DNA of 64,000 nt from Nipponacmea schrenckii. Its lineage: Eukaryota; Mollusca; Gastropoda; Lottiidae. Below, piece after piece: positions 1 through 12,712 of the stretch. The DNA lies in NCBI GenBank assembly GCA_030562195.1, contig JAUJPP010000003.1, forward strand, positions 49,916,602 through 49,980,601. Direction: 5' to 3'. Made by a program: the position numbers and the translations under genes. Under the pieces are notes generated by a model. That model saw only the letters and a list, made by a program, of their open reading frames with translations, had not been told where the DNA came from and did no database searches. Positions within the stretch are counted from its first letter, which is position 1. The number at the start of each line of letters is the position of its first letter.

Positions 1-640
1 TGAAACCCATTAAAATAAATTAAATAAACCATTATCGTAAAAGTTTCGAAACATATATCAAAATTTAGATTCAGCTCGCAGCTGTTTTCATTGGTATTGT
101 TTGGAAAAAAAAACTACTTTTTTTGCTTTATAATAATTTAAAAAAACAATTTCCCCGTTACTTTCATTTTAAAGTTACATATTAGCCTATTGTCGACGGA
201 ATACAATATATATTTATCAAGTATTATTCAAATTGAAATTTTGTTTTAAGCCTTGACAGAACTTATTAACTTTGCAGTTAAAACTGTCTTCATATGATAT
301 GCTGGTTTAAATATCATCCTTTTATTACTAACTCTTATTTACTTTCTATTAATATTGTTTAGTTTAAAACTGTATTTCCCATTTGCACAGAAATTGTTCA
401 ATTCAAAACTTTGAAAAAAACTCGGTGTACGAATACCTTTGAGCACTATGTTTGAGAACGTTGACAACAATCAGTTAAAAGCAATTCAGTTTCAAAATAT
501 TTCAGTTTCCAAATAATACTCAGTTTTACTCAAAACTGAAATAGCGTAGATACTCTAAACGATATTTTTACGAAACATAAAAAAAAGTCCACATTAGCAC
601 AGATAGCAGCTAAAAATAGACTTTGTATGCCGATGTACCT
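1..640. other. A+T-rich stretch, no gene seen
   Basis: I see no reading frame with protein-like content, RNA gene or clear repeat here. The end of the stretch runs into a Penelope endonuclease fossil. Confidence 0.6.
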
Positions 641-644
641 CCAG

Positions 645-1110
645 GGTTAAGGAGTGTCACATGTATGTCAAGCAGATGCAAAACATGTCCCCATTATATC
701 AGAAACTCATTATATTCTAAGTAACTCTACGTATAAAAGATACCCTATCCAAGAGCACCTAACATGTGAAAACTCGAATGTAATATATAGGCTACTCAAT
801 TCAATTAAAAATTGTCCCAAACAATATGTCGGAGAAACAAAAGAACAAATTACGCACTTGATTTAATGCGCACAGATCAGACATTAAATTTAAAAAATAA
901 GACAGTCTGTTTCTAATCATTTCAATCTATAAGACCATTCACTTGACGATCTCACCCTAACCCCAATTGTGCGCATAGAAATCAACTTGCCTGAAGATGA
1001 AACTACCAAATTTCGTCAATCTAGAAAAGCCCATTGTATTGAGTTAAATACAGCAAGACCTATAGAACTTAATACTCACCATAATGCGGGCATAGCACCC
1101 TTTTCGTCCC
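645..1110 (+). pseudogene. Decayed Penelope-like GIY-YIG endonuclease
   Basis: Read across several stops and frame changes, this stretch gives the C-terminal endonuclease of a Penelope-like element. A degenerate Tyr-Arg-Leu-Leu-Asn stretch is followed by CPKQYVGETKEQ, the YIG half of a GIY-YIG domain. Next come an 'HRSDIKF'-like segment, 'SNHFNL' and 'HSLDDLTLTPI', in the order these endonucleases use. The intact relative at 16.07-16.83 kb has QYIGETQNALRTRLSGHR and 'ANHFNSANHSIEDLLVMPI' in the same places, which supports the match. At least three in-frame stops make it non-functional. No reverse transcriptase is recognisable upstream, so this is a 5'-truncated copy, as is common for these elements. 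It is a different and older lineage than the 12.7-22.2 kb array. Confidence 0.75.
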
Positions 1111-1620
1111 CTTAAATGCAACCAGTAATAAATAAAGAAAGATAGTTCATTCCCATTATAAGAGTGTCCAAGAGAATTCCCCCATGTCTATAAGCAGACA
1201 ATGATAGTGGCATATTCAAAAATCAGAACATAAGTGACAATCTTGTTCATTGCAAACTAAAAACAGGTACTACACTTGGGCTGGTTATAATTTTTTTTTT
1301 CTTATTTCAGATCAGAACAAACGAAAACCATCCAACATATCAAGACCCTTTATCCCTATTTCACAATGACAAATCTGTTACACCCTAGGTCTGTATATCT
1401 GGGAGAATCAATCCCTCCCTTTCCCGAAATAAATATACTCAGTGTAGAAATATATTTCCGTAAAAACTTTAAAACATATTTTTGGATTTCGAGTTTCGTT
1501 TTGTAGTTCGGATCGTAAGTACTTCTTGTTGTTTTGCATCTTTCAGTAATCGTTGATCATGCTTAGATCGAAACGTCGAAAATAAACCAATGACAAACTT
1601 AATCTAGTGTTGTTTCACAG
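1111..1620 (+). mobile_element. 3' tail of the Penelope-like fossil
   Basis: This follows the endonuclease fossil without a recognisable gene. Near 1551-1578 it carries a GATC...GATC stem directly followed by GAAACGTC. That resembles the stem II, GAAA and cleavage part of the hammerhead motifs found in Penelope-like elements. The 5' core (expected CTGANGA) is not intact, so I call it only a degenerate terminal motif. Confidence 0.4.
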
Positions 1621-3180
1621 CATTATACTCATTACAAACATTGTTTTGTGAATATTCAAATATTCAACTGAAATCGTCAATAAAGCTAATTAGTGGTCAA
1701 ATATTGATATTTAAAATAATTTTATATTGAAACTATTATGTGATAATCTTACTTACATTCGGCAGGTATATCCATTAAAGGTTTCTTGTAACTTCTGTCT
1801 TCAACTTGAAAAGTTAATCCCCAAAATAACTTCTATTTCCCCTTCATCATTTTTCTTCAATTTAAGATAGCTCATTTCACAACTAATCACGTTGGACTTT
1901 AATGTGTTTTTCTCAGCCCATCCTTTACGAGAGATTCACTTTCGATATCAGTTGCACGAGAATATGAAGGTATTTCAGCAACCTTAGACATAAAGTACCT
2001 AGTATCTACTACAACACTATAAATGCCAGTAGAGGAGTTACTTTATCTGTAACAACTAATCAATATAGGTTCCAGAACACATCACAAACAGGATTCGTGG
2101 AATATGACTTTGTTATGCATACGTGGCGCGAGCAATCCAAGCTCTTTACTCAATACGTTTGTACGCAGACTATTGAGATGACCAACTTTACGCGTTGTGC
2201 GCAGAGACTTGAATTTATATGAACTTTAAATGGTACTAAATAACTTTTCACCAATCTTTCAGAAATATGTTCGAAATTCGAAAGTATACTAAGTGTTCCA
2301 AGTTGGAACTTTCAAGCCAGAAATATCATCGACAATGATGCAGGTTGCACGAATGTAAAACGGAACAAAGTTCAGAACAATTTATAACGTTCACAAGCAC
2401 CTGTAAAGCATGACAATCCTTCTTTCAGAAAGACAAACCCAGTGAAATACCATGCAACATTAAGAATTACTTCATAAGATGTCCAGTATTTATTAATTAC
2501 TTTTGTATATATATGTTAGCTAGATAAAAACATTAAAGGAGCAGTATTTGCAATTTTTAGCATAAAAAATATCGTAAACTATACCTGAAAATATTCATGA
2601 ATATGCTACTCGCATCCATGTATCTACATCTTGATTAAACCTAACTAGTTTTAAAAGGGTTATATCAAAATAAAACGTAATAATTGTTCACTATTTAAAT
2701 AATGTCTTAGTGTTGGATGATTTATGAACGTTCCAAAAGAGCCCAATTTTAAAAAAGACTTTTTGCATTTCACCAATCTTTTCACGACAACAAAGATATC
2801 AATATTTCAAATTATACCCTGAACTGCTTATCACCGTCGAATAACCGCTTATGTAAAAATCTGAAGATGAAGTCAATAATACCTTCATTGATCAAATCCA
2901 TTCTACTCTATCGTTGCGAGTTAATTAGTACTAAACTTATTAATTAGAGAGCTTTAAAAATAATAAAAAACAGAATAAAAGAAAAAAGTGTTTATCTGCT
3001 GTACACGTGCTGCATAATCACTGACACGAAAGTTGGTCAGAATGGTTGGTCTGAAATAAAAAGGATAATTGTGTGCATTGAGTAATTCTTTCTTCTAAGC
3101 ATACTCAGTCTGGGACAAAAAAAAAGCAAAGCCTGTCTTAAAGGTCGAAGAGTTCTATATCATTAATGTATATAACTGAG
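1621..3180. other. No gene seen
   Basis: No coding or RNA feature is supported. The segment around 2617-2700 is a diverged relative of 9640-9720 (shared 'catccatgtatctac' and 'cgtaataattgtt'), so it probably belongs to an old dispersed repeat. Confidence 0.5.
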
Positions 3181-3350
3181 ATGCTGAGATTGAACCCCGA
3201 AACGTTTGGGATCTTCGAACTCATATAACCTACCTATCATACAGCAGCAAATGCCCTTCCATTGTTTTTCAATACATGATTTTGCAGTCGTGTGCATGGC
3301 TGCGGGAACTATATATTACATCCATTTTATAAACAAATTGTAGGTTGAAA

Positions 3351-3531
3351 ATCTGTCCATTTCATGCACATGTACTTGTGTATTTTTAAACAAATTGTAC
3401 GTGGAGTATTGTATATTTATTTTGTGGTCATGTACTTGATCACCGGAACATATATCTGTCCATTTGATACACATGTAATTGTGTATTTTTAGTATTTCAG
3501 ACGAATTGTATATTGAGATATTATGTATTTT
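3351..3531. repeat. Diverged tandem duplication, about 100-bp period
   Basis: Two related units start at about 3351 and 3451. Each contains 'atctgtccattt', then a variant of 'acatgtacttgtgtattttta', then an 'aattgta' segment. They lie directly before the LINE-like tail and may be part of the same element. Confidence 0.5.
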
Positions 3532-3534
3532 CGA

Positions 3535-3665
3535 TTTTTTTCTTTTTTTTTTTTTCTTTTTTTTTTTCCAATGTATTGCCCCATGGGCTGAATGTGAGAC
3601 AGGACCATGTCCTTGTGTATTGGGCCTAATTCTGACCCATGTAAAATAAAGAGTTTATTATTATT
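3535..3665 (+). mobile_element. 3' tail of a LINE-like retroelement
   Basis: A T-rich tract leads into 'gggctgaatgtgagacagg', then 'tgtattgggcctaattctga', an AATAAA signal at about 3647, and a short TTATTATTA tail. This is the layout of 3' ends of L2/CR1-type non-LTR elements that finish in short tandem repeats. Only the tail is present and the family assignment is tentative. Confidence 0.4.
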
Positions 3666-6600
3666 AAATGTTAAAAGTAATTGAGAAAAGGTGTCAAAAT
3701 GAAATTAGTGAAATTAACAGAAATTGTAAGATGGTCGCTTGGAAACAGCGATATTAATGTACAGACTTCTCTAATCCTTGTACCGCAAGCTATTGCATGT
3801 ACTGTTAAGCTTTCTATGTACATATGCATCGTGTCTAGATGTCCATATCTATTACCCTCGAGATCTGCTGTCGTAATGAAGAAGTAACACGTCTCAAGAG
3901 TGTCGACTCACTGGCATCTGATAATCTGTAGACTGCTTTTGTACCTCGTGTTTCAACAAGACAATTGCAAACCCTCCTGACATAACGCAACTGTAGAGCT
4001 AGCCCCTCCCCTCTCCACATTGGAGCCGCCACTATCGTTTGTGAAAATTGGATTCTGCTGCATTAGGAATAAGAGCGAATCTGACAAAAAGATACTTAAT
4101 TCAGCTTTAATCTAAACATAATGAATTACTGCAAACACAACGAAGACAGTTAAAATTGTTGTATAGGTAACAAAATCACGACTGAAATTATTATACCTCT
4201 TCAGCTGTAGAAAAAAAAATAATTCGATGACAATACCTTGAAGCCTGAGTGACCACCAACGACAAAGAAATAGAATTAAAGGCTTCAACAATAAAATTAT
4301 TAAACTTGTATACAAATACTAATTTAGTTAAAAACCAAATTTGTCATTGTGGGCCTTCAAACATGAAGCAATGTTCGCAAATATAATTACAAAAAAATGG
4401 ACTCGGCTGTTCTTGCAAGTAGAAGGTCTTATTTTTATAATATATTGCCCACATGACTTTTAGATTTTGAGATTTTAATGAATCAATTTTGTGAATCATG
4501 TCAAGAGGCACAAATAACAGTATTTATAATGCTTTTCTGCTCTTGTAAATAATATTTCAGAAGACAATGGTATATAATTTCGAACAGACATAAGACTCTT
4601 ACTCACTTATCTAAAGATCCAGGGATAATACCGGTATAGGTCGAGATAATACTGTCTTATTTTTCAATACGATTACACTCTGTCAGTGATAATATAATGA
4701 TCTATTCCTTGAATGAGACAATAATCCGAGGACCAATGTGCAACAGGCTGTGCACCCAAAAAACTAGACGTCGTCTGGGCAAAATGTTCCTTATTGCATA
4801 CTGCATGACGTTGCCCGTATTTATAAGCCAATATGGTACAAAAGAGTAGGAGTAGTAGTAAAACACAATTTATTTAATTGTTTTTTTTTATGATTGGTTT
4901 GGTTTTCTTCATATTAAACAACTATAATCCTCGATTACAGCGTCCTTCTAATACCAGGACAAATCTGATCTGATCTGCTTTTTAAAGCCCTATCTCTTCA
5001 CGATTTTAGTCGACGGTTCGTTTACATACATTGTAACAAATGGAGCCAGATTCTATAATGTTCGACGAGAACTTTCTTCGAAGTTATCCTCTTCTGATGT
5101 GAATCACTATCAGGAAGATCCCGGACACTGACTGATCCATAATTAGCTCCAGCTCTAGCTCAAGGAATTAACTCAGTTTTTAGTGACATATACATATACA
5201 GAACTTGATGAAACATGTTCACTGATCTATCAGTAATTACGTTAAATGTCACAGAACTGGAAGCCAAATATTGTGTAATTTATGACCTAATTGATGCTTA
5301 TTCAACTTCTATTACATTAGTTAGTTCTAGTTTAGAGTGGTCGCGAGTTTTGAGGCAGGTTCGAACCAGTGATGGTTCTCCTAACAATTTACTACATTTA
5401 TTTTCCAATTAGGACATTGATAGGGTTCCATTTTTAGCACAATATAATCTCAGTTTCTAAGAATGGGAATGTGTGAGTCGCTCATATTAGTCGGTGGTCC
5501 TGAGGATACTTTGGATAGCATTTTTAAAGCATGTATTTATACTTGCCAAAGAGAAAGCATGTCTACAAATAACAGCATCTGCTCGAATTTAGGCCTGACT
5601 GAGCCATGTGTCACTAATACACAAACACATATATATCAAATCAATAATGGGCATAAGGTTGAGCTTACGTCAGTGATGTCCGATACAATGTTTAAAAGAG
5701 GACATTGCAAGGCCCCATTGGCCTATTTACTTGCATAAAAAAGATATGTCATTTTTTTGTTGATAAACAATAGAAGTGACTCAGTCAGAATATATACTGC
5801 TGCAGGCAATATACTGAACTATCAGAAACGAAGCGATTTTGACTATTTTTGAACCTTTAGTTGAATGATGTTCTAGCACGCGATGTTGACAGCACATATA
5901 ATTTATAAAGCTATTGAAATAATCCTTTCAGAAACTCACCCACACTTCCCAAGTTTAGTTCAGTCAAAAGAAATAATTTACAAACAAAAAATTAACGTCT
6001 TTAATAAAGAAGGAATTTGGGAGGCGCCATAACATGCATAAGAAAAATGGTTCAGTTAGCAGTAAAAAAAAAGAACATCAATTGGCCCATAACATTTCCA
6101 CAGCTGAAAATGGTGCCATAGAAAGTAATTTTTTTTTACATCATAAATTCAACATCTCTGAAAAACAGTCTGCAATATAGACTCCCCTCCAAGTAACTGG
6201 AGAGGAATTGTTAACTATCAGACTATTTTTCGCAATTAAACTTTATACTTAATATTAACGTTGAAACGGAAGAGTGAAATTTTATGAACAAAATCAAGAA
6301 AGCTACCCATTCAAATTAATTGTGGTAAATTCTTTTTGAACATTTCACATTTTTTTTTCTCTATTCAAATTCATTTTCCTCTTTATTTTAACTTATTTTT
6401 CAAATATATCTCATTTCTCGTTGCAAAAAGTATCTTAATTTCAAGCTGGACTTTTGTCGATTTGATTCAAACGAAATCAATTTCAAAGACGAAAAGGGTC
6501 CATATATAAAAGAAAAATTAAGTGTGAATGTAGGCTAATTCACGCTTGATCATCCCAGATACTTATATAAGTATCATCAACACCAATTGAAAGACTCAAC

Positions 6601-8399
6601 TGACTTCCTATTATAACTTTATTTAATAAAGGAATCTCATCCAGAACCAATTTGCGGTATTAACCCTCGACCCTCCAATATCCTACAGCAATCAAATCTG
6701 CTAGTTAGAAGTGGTAATAGATCTTCAATCACTCGTAACAGACAACAAGATAAGAAGAATTCATCCTATTACTTTGTATCTAAGAGAATCACGAAGTCTC
6801 CAAGGGAAAGGAAATACGTGTTTAAGTGAACATAAGGCAGAAAACCACCAAGTAAAAATTAGATGGTTTCTTCGTCAAACCAATTAAAATTTCAAATTCC
6901 TCGTTTACACGTCTGGAAAACATGCTCACACATGGAATTGTGGTGGGCCCGAGGCGATTCAAAATCTCATCCGATCCTTCATATTCGTAATGACCGAACC
7001 ACTTCATTGAGAATATACAATGAAGATTTGATATGGACGTAATGCTATCAGATTCATCAAAACGGACGATTATTTCAAAGAAACTGCCGATTTCGGCTAC
7101 TAATCGTCGATACGTCTAATTAAATCCAGGTGGGTGTTTTTTTCCACCAGTTTCCTGCATGCATGGAAATTACAGTTGCTCCCAGATCCGGATAAAATAT
7201 TTCTGGGTTATAATTTGGTATAATTTACTCAAAGATTAAATGAAGCCTCAAAAAATCTCTGTTTTTATGGCTTCTTACAGTATCGAACAGACAAACCAAA
7301 AAGATATTGTTTTATGTCCATATGGACTTTCTGGAAAGCAAACGTTCGACGATATCGAGAACTTAAGGAACCCTCCTTGAATTATATATATCCGATGTCC
7401 ATCAAACACAAAAGGCCTTCAAATTAGACCCGAGACATAATAATAGACACTATAAGCCAATAATAATAACGTTGGTGTGTAGGTATGTAATTTCCAGTGC
7501 TATCTACTTTGCTAATCGACTCTAAAACAGGATACATCAATCGACAAATTAGCGAGATGAAAGGTTGGTATACTAGTGTATACCACTGTGTATCAAACTT
7601 TGAATAAATCAATCAAAAAGTGTTCGGACAAAACACAATATATCGGTTGGGTATGTCAAGACCTGGAAGGATTTACCATCAATACCTAATATATTCAGGA
7701 ATTCTAGAAACAAATATATTTTATACTTTTTAAACAATATGATATTTTGAGATATCCTAATGGGGTATTGAGAGCTGATATTGAAATACCATCTTATCTC
7801 GAATAAGTTGGAAATGGATGAATATTTTGTTTGACAGTAATGTCTATTCTCCATATTCAGTGTTAATTGAATGTATACTAATGGCTGTGACTTTACAAAT
7901 ATTATTCTATGTTGATTACTTATAGAACTAATCAGATTCATCGATGAGGTAGATCAGTGTTGTCAGAATAAAGTCGAACAACTAAAACAAGAACTGAAGC
8001 TTTAGTTACTAGACTACGTGTAATATTGTAGGCGGGCGATTCCAAATGCATTTTTTCGTCGCATTAGGATGCCCATAATTTTTAATAGGGCAGGCTTATA
8101 ACCAAGGTTCTCGAGAACTAAACCTTTTCATTATTTGTATGGATCTTATCTGAATTATCCAATATCATACTCTTCATAGCTTGGTCAACAAGACTAATAA
8201 TGAGCAGTAATTCACGTTATTTCCTTTTCGCTCCTCACCGGAAGTAGAACTATTGAACATTACTTTTGAAAAAAAGCAATGACGACACAAAAAACTAATG
8301 TCTTCTAATTCGTTGCATTAGTTTGGTAAAAAATCGTAGGTACAGCGATCAAGTTGATCCTTGGTTAACTGGCTCAGGGGTAAACAGAATTTGTTAAGG
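3666..8399. other. Long stretch without a supported gene
   Basis: Several short open frames exist, but none has a recognisable domain, a convincing start or splice support. The minus strand of about 6540-7400 reads in patches like a decayed protein (see findings). A perfect tRNA B-box-like word, GGTTCGAACC, occurs near 5360 but no A box is evident at the right distance. Confidence 0.45.
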
Positions 8400-8951
8400 C
8401 CTGTGTCCACATTTGCGTTTTCAGGAGCGTTTTCACGCCGCGTAATACGCGTCGAGAAACCCCAAAGAGTATTTCAATAGTGACTTGTCCACATAGGCGT
8501 AATCGAAAAAACGCCACGCTTTGCCGACGCGGCGTAAAACGCCCATAACCTCCGAAGGGGTTTTGAGCGTTTTACGCCTGGCGTGATACAATAGCTGCAA
8601 GTGAATAAAATTGCACTCAAAATGTCACGTGAGCATATTTAGCAGCAGACTACAATTACATCAGTCACAATGGGCAAGGGAGATAAGGACAAAGAACGAC
8701 TCATCGAAGAAATAGAAAAGAACCAACCTATTTACAACAAGCAGTCGCCGTTTTATAAAGACTTTGCCAAAAAGGATGATATTTGGAAGGAAATTGCGGA
8801 TCGTTTGGGAATCACTGGTAAGCCTGCACGCCTACAATTACGCCCCAAATTACGCCTGTCCGAGTACGCTAATGTGGACGCATTTCAGGTGTTTTCCGAC
8901 GCGTATTACGTGGCGTGTAAACGCTCCTGAAAACGCGAATGTGGACACAGG
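8400..8951. mobile_element. Non-autonomous DNA transposon with long terminal inverted repeats
   Basis: The left end CCTGTGTCCACATTTGCG continues through a G+C-rich stretch. It is mirrored at the right end, where the reverse complement begins CCTGTGTCCACATTCGCG. The inverted similarity extends about 50 bp inward and includes 'caggagcg' and 'cgtaatacgcgtc'. Further copies of the 'tccaca(t)' and 'gcgtaa' words lie inside each end as subterminal repeats. Base composition differs sharply from the surrounding A+T-rich DNA. The enclosed MADF fragment suggests derivation from a PIF/Harbinger-type transposon, whose second protein is often Myb/SANT/MADF-like. I could not settle a target-site duplication. 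Confidence 0.75.
8670..8930 (+). pseudogene. Truncated MADF-domain protein inside the transposon
   Basis: The frame starts MGKGDKDKERLIEEIEKN and continues with Tyr-Asn-Lys...Phe-Tyr-Lys-Asp, then 'DDIWKEIADRLGITG'. This matches the first half of a MADF (Adf-1-type Myb/SANT-like) DNA-binding domain: an L(I)-E-x-I-E-x-x-P-x-(L/I)-Y start followed by W-x-x-I-A. After about residue 50 the similarity ends and the frame runs into the transposon's right inverted repeat, so the rest of the domain is missing. The break falls at a good splice-donor sequence, 'ctg|gtaagc', near 8817. This suggests the first exon of the ancestral gene survives with its donor while the rest was lost when the element became non-autonomous. 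It is unlikely to make a working product. Confidence 0.55.
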
Positions 8952-9927
8952 AATTTTGTATTGTCACATTATTTCAGATATAATTAGTGATACGGGCGCA
9001 CGATTTGTATAGTAATCAAATAAAACTATATTTCGGTTGGTAAGGTGGACTGAATGCACTGATGGATTAGATTTTCTGATATCGTCAGTTGCTTGCAGTC
9101 GTTGAATTTTAGTTGATCACCGATTCGACTTCCATGTACGAGATACATCAAATTTTTATGTGCAGATTTATAGTAGACTAATGAATAGGTAGAATCGAAA
9201 ACGTTTTCTAAATATACCTAATCTTATAATAAATGTATAGTTAAAAAAATAGTGATAAAACCAACAAAACACAGTTGTTTGAACACTAGAAGTGGCTATT
9301 TTATGAAGCTGGCATACAATTTACATTTATCAGTGTTTTAATGACTGACAAATACAGCAAGTGAAATGTTGTAAGTAATAAATACGGATATTATATATAT
9401 CATATTTCTGTTATTGACTAATAAACCCTGGTAATGATGGTACTGAAACTTGGTTTAATAACACTTGATCATATTTGATAGCATAATAACATATTCGAAC
9501 AATGACATATATAGTTGTTCCTAGTTCAGTTAACAACAAAATAACTATCTTCACATTACAATTTCAATGTGTACAATAATTGTCTTAATCAAAAACATCG
9601 TTAATTATATCTGGAGTTTGTATATATATATAATATATACATCCATGTATCTACTCGATCAGACTGAAATTGGTTTAAAAGAATTAGTCAAAATGTAGCG
9701 TAATAATTGTTAATTTATCATGAGCATTTTTGGTTCCGGCTTTTTAATGACTCAATACGTTAACCTTGAAAATACTTAGGCGTTTATTTTGAATAAATTC
9801 GAACAGTTCTTTTCTTACAACAACAAAAAAAAAAAATCAAAAAAAAAAATCATAAACTTAGACAAATATTCCCGATTTTGATGTTCAAAAATAGGTAAGA
9901 TTATAAGGAGATGATTGCACATATTAT
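8952..9927. other. No gene seen; holds an old dispersed repeat
   Basis: A+T-rich with microsatellite-like TA runs near 9625-9645. The part at about 9640-9720 matches 2617-2700 with many differences. Nothing else is supported. Confidence 0.45.
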
Positions 9928-10130
9928 ATAGCTTCCCAGGCAATGTAATATACCTCCACTGGTAGAATTGAATTTGAATAAAATCGTGAGAGAACAGCAA
10001 CAGTCACCGGAAAGAAATATCTAACCTTCAGTCTAACACGTCTTTTCTGGAGTGATAAATGTACAATTTTACAAAGTTTCAATAATATGTGTCTGAATTG
10101 TACCTTCTAAACTTTTGTCAGCAAGATCTC
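9928..10130 (+). mobile_element. Fragment of the pearl-like tandem-core element
   Basis: The start 'atagcttcccaggcaatgta', 'atatacctccactgg' and 'attgaatttgaataaa' match the 5' ends of the copies at 26410 and 56503. Later 'gaattgtaccttctaaac' matches their core ('gaattgtaccttctagag'). The microsatellite and 3' hairpin are absent. Confidence 0.6.
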
Positions 10131-10800
10131 CACCACTGAAATGCTAATGATTCATTTTCTCGTTTTGTGAAGTTGGTTTCAATCCGGACGAAAATTGATC
10201 CTCAAAGTAAAACGTTCTTAAACCTATATATTAAAAGGCATTTCTTTATCAATAATATTGCTTCTCCATGCTATTTTATTTTGATTTTGGGCGACTTAGA
10301 GATTGTTCGAAGTGCAAAAAAGGCCACAATTATTTCACTATTCATGAGAGTTTTTTTTGCAAATATGACAATTGTCGAAGGCATTTATCGAATCAACATT
10401 CTCAGATACATGTACTGAGATACTTGTATGTATATGACCCCTGGTCTCGCGTATGTTCCTTCACAACATCGGAAGAGCATCATAAATTGGCCAAAGCAAT
10501 GTAAACAGTTCAACTGTTTTGGTATTTGGTATCCTTATTCACCTCCTTATATGTCTTATTAGAAGAATGTATGAGCAAATTGATTTTCAACAAGTGATGA
10601 TTGGTAGAAACTTGCCGGATTAGGTTAAACTGTACGTACCGACGATTGGGCGATAGTCGATTCACAATAAGCTCCATTTTTTATCACATGCGACATAGCA
10701 AATATCTGGTCTTATCTAGCTGATAATGAGATTCTTAGTCTCCCTTTATTCTTGTGTCGTAAAGAAAACTAATTAACTAAGCAACTAAATTGTATTGTAC
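10131..10800. other. No gene seen
   Basis: Two overlapping short open frames (about 10167-10504) have no recognisable domain, and neither looks protein-like. Nothing else is supported. Confidence 0.4.
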
Positions 10801-10870
10801 AGTGCATCTGAGCACGTTTTGGTGAAAGATGGCGCTATATAAAAATCTTGATAATAATAATAATAATAAA
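10801..10870 (+). mobile_element. SINE/LINE 3' tail
   Basis: The words 'gatggcgctatataaaaat' and 'cttgataataataataata' form the classic 3' end shared by L2/V-SINE-like retroelements, finishing in a short tandem repeat. The 5' extent cannot be placed. Confidence 0.5.
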
Positions 10871-12180
10871 GCACAAACTCTTTTCACCGTTTTGACCTCT
10901 AGTGATTGTTCTTACTGTGAGCTTATGGAACACCGAAAAGCCCAAAATTCACAACCCTTAGTCCGTACGACTTTGAGAACGAATTTTGATTTTTAAGGAC
11001 AAATGTTAAATTATGACTAACAAATGAATTAGCATGAATTAAGCATTACGGAATAAGGATGTCTTTATATTTGGCTGTTTGGTTTTCCATAAGAGCTGTT
11101 ATAATTCAAAAGGTTGTGGTGAATATAATAAATGAACCTGAACATGAGAATAATATTATAATTAAAAGAACAAAGCCTATACTCATTAATAAATACAGTA
11201 GTCTTACAAACGCCAATTAACGTGTATTCGTTTATTAACTTCAGGAATGTCTCGCCACATTTCCTCTATTAGAAATACCGAGCTTTATCTTCTAAGCACA
11301 ATCTCAAGTTTCTCAATAATTTAGCAATTAGTTCTCATAATTCCTTCTGTGAAAGAAAATATGCTTAATTTAATCATAATTCAGGAACTAGAAATACCAC
11401 TTAGTTCACAGACCGTTCTCTTTACAGTTTACACTTGAAACAATGGATCGGAAATAACAAGAGATGACTTCTGAATGTTTTTCTAGCGAGACATACAGAA
11501 CGGAAGTACTAAAGTTTTCTTTGTTTTAGTGTTAAGTTGGGTTTACGAAAGCTGACACACAAATTGTTAGCCTGTGAAAACTTGATCCTATAATGTGAGG
11601 TCGATGTCAGAAAATTAGGCTACAACCTCTACAAAAAAAAGGATAAGAAAGAAACAACTATATTTTATAAGGATATCAACTCTGGTCCACAACTAAGGAT
11701 CCATTATACCAGGATCCTTGGTAGAAAATGCTCTGTAGAGGTATACTTTAAGTCTCACTATTGGTTTCTATTACAGCTTAGAGGGCTAGACAAAGTTACC
11801 TTATGAAAAGGTCAGGTTTGTTCACTATACAAATGTATTTTTTCCTTTAATCCAAGTTATCACGAAATATTTCCTCGGTGTATTCGAAGGAAATTGAGCA
11901 GACACTATAATGAAAATTAACATGTTTTTTTTTTCCAGTAAATTTAATAATACAATGAAGAACTCACAACTGGTCCATTACAAATTAAATTTTGATAACT
12001 TCAGAAGTAACTCGTTTAACGGGATAAAACATACAGAGTAATGGGAATTCTCGTGCTCTTCTTGATCTTCACACTTATATCTTCAAAGTTGGAAAGTAAA
12101 CATTATATGACCTTTACTGCTGTATTTTTGAACAAGTAAAGACTGGCTATGTTATATAGTGTGTACGGTAAGAAAAGTAT
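10871..12180. other. No gene seen
   Basis: A+T-rich; no supported feature on either strand. Confidence 0.5.
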
Positions 12181-12345
12181 TTACAGGGACAATGTATCAG
12201 TACTACGACTTAGTTGCAATTTCATCATAATAATATTGTCAGATGAGGGTGTAAATTGAACCCTGGACCTAGTGGTTCGTGAGCAAGCATCTAACTCACT
12301 GAACCCCCGAGGTTCAAGGAGAGACAAACATACAGTTACCTCTGA
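12181..12345 (-). mobile_element. tRNA-derived SINE fragment
   Basis: On the minus strand 'ggggttcagtgagttagatg' resembles a tRNA A box. About 35-45 bp later 'gggttcaattt' resembles a B box, followed by a unique tail. This is the head of a tRNA-derived SINE. No full cloverleaf can be drawn, so it is not a tRNA gene. Confidence 0.45.
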
Positions 12346-12712
12346 AATGTATATATTCAGTCCAACAAACAAGTCGTAGAATGTGCTCACCACGAGCAAC
12401 GTTTGATCTTTTTGATTGTCATTAACAATTAATCAAGGACAAGTTTATGACCATCTCATGCTGACAGTCCAAAGTTTTTAACACCAATAATCATATTACA
12501 ATTAATTACTTTTACAGACCCAGGTTATAACATTGCTAAAACTTAAAATACTCTGGGTTACAGCCACCAAGAGAAATTATTTTGTTCAGATTTGATGTTT
12601 ATCTCAAGATAATTTTTCTGACTTTTGAGATCTTTATTCAATGCTATTAAATGAATCAAAATGAAAAGAGTAGGTAAAAATATTTTAATGATAAATTTTA
12701 CTAATGACTCTT

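Noticed and set aside
990..1010. CTGAAGATGAAAC as a hammerhead core
   Set aside because: No room for stem II between CTGAAGA and GAAA; the bases encode part of the Penelope endonuclease fossil.
5335..5375. tRNA or SINE promoter around GGTTCGAACC
   Set aside because: Only the B-box-like word is convincing; no A box at the usual distance and no cloverleaf.
5463..5738. 91-codon plus-strand frame starting MGMCESLILVGG
   Set aside because: No recognisable domain, no neighbouring exon and no splice sites in suitable phase; likely chance.
7609..7941. 110-codon minus-strand frame
   Set aside because: A+T-driven composition (Ile, Asn, Tyr, Phe), no domain and no splice support; kept only as part of the possible fossil region.
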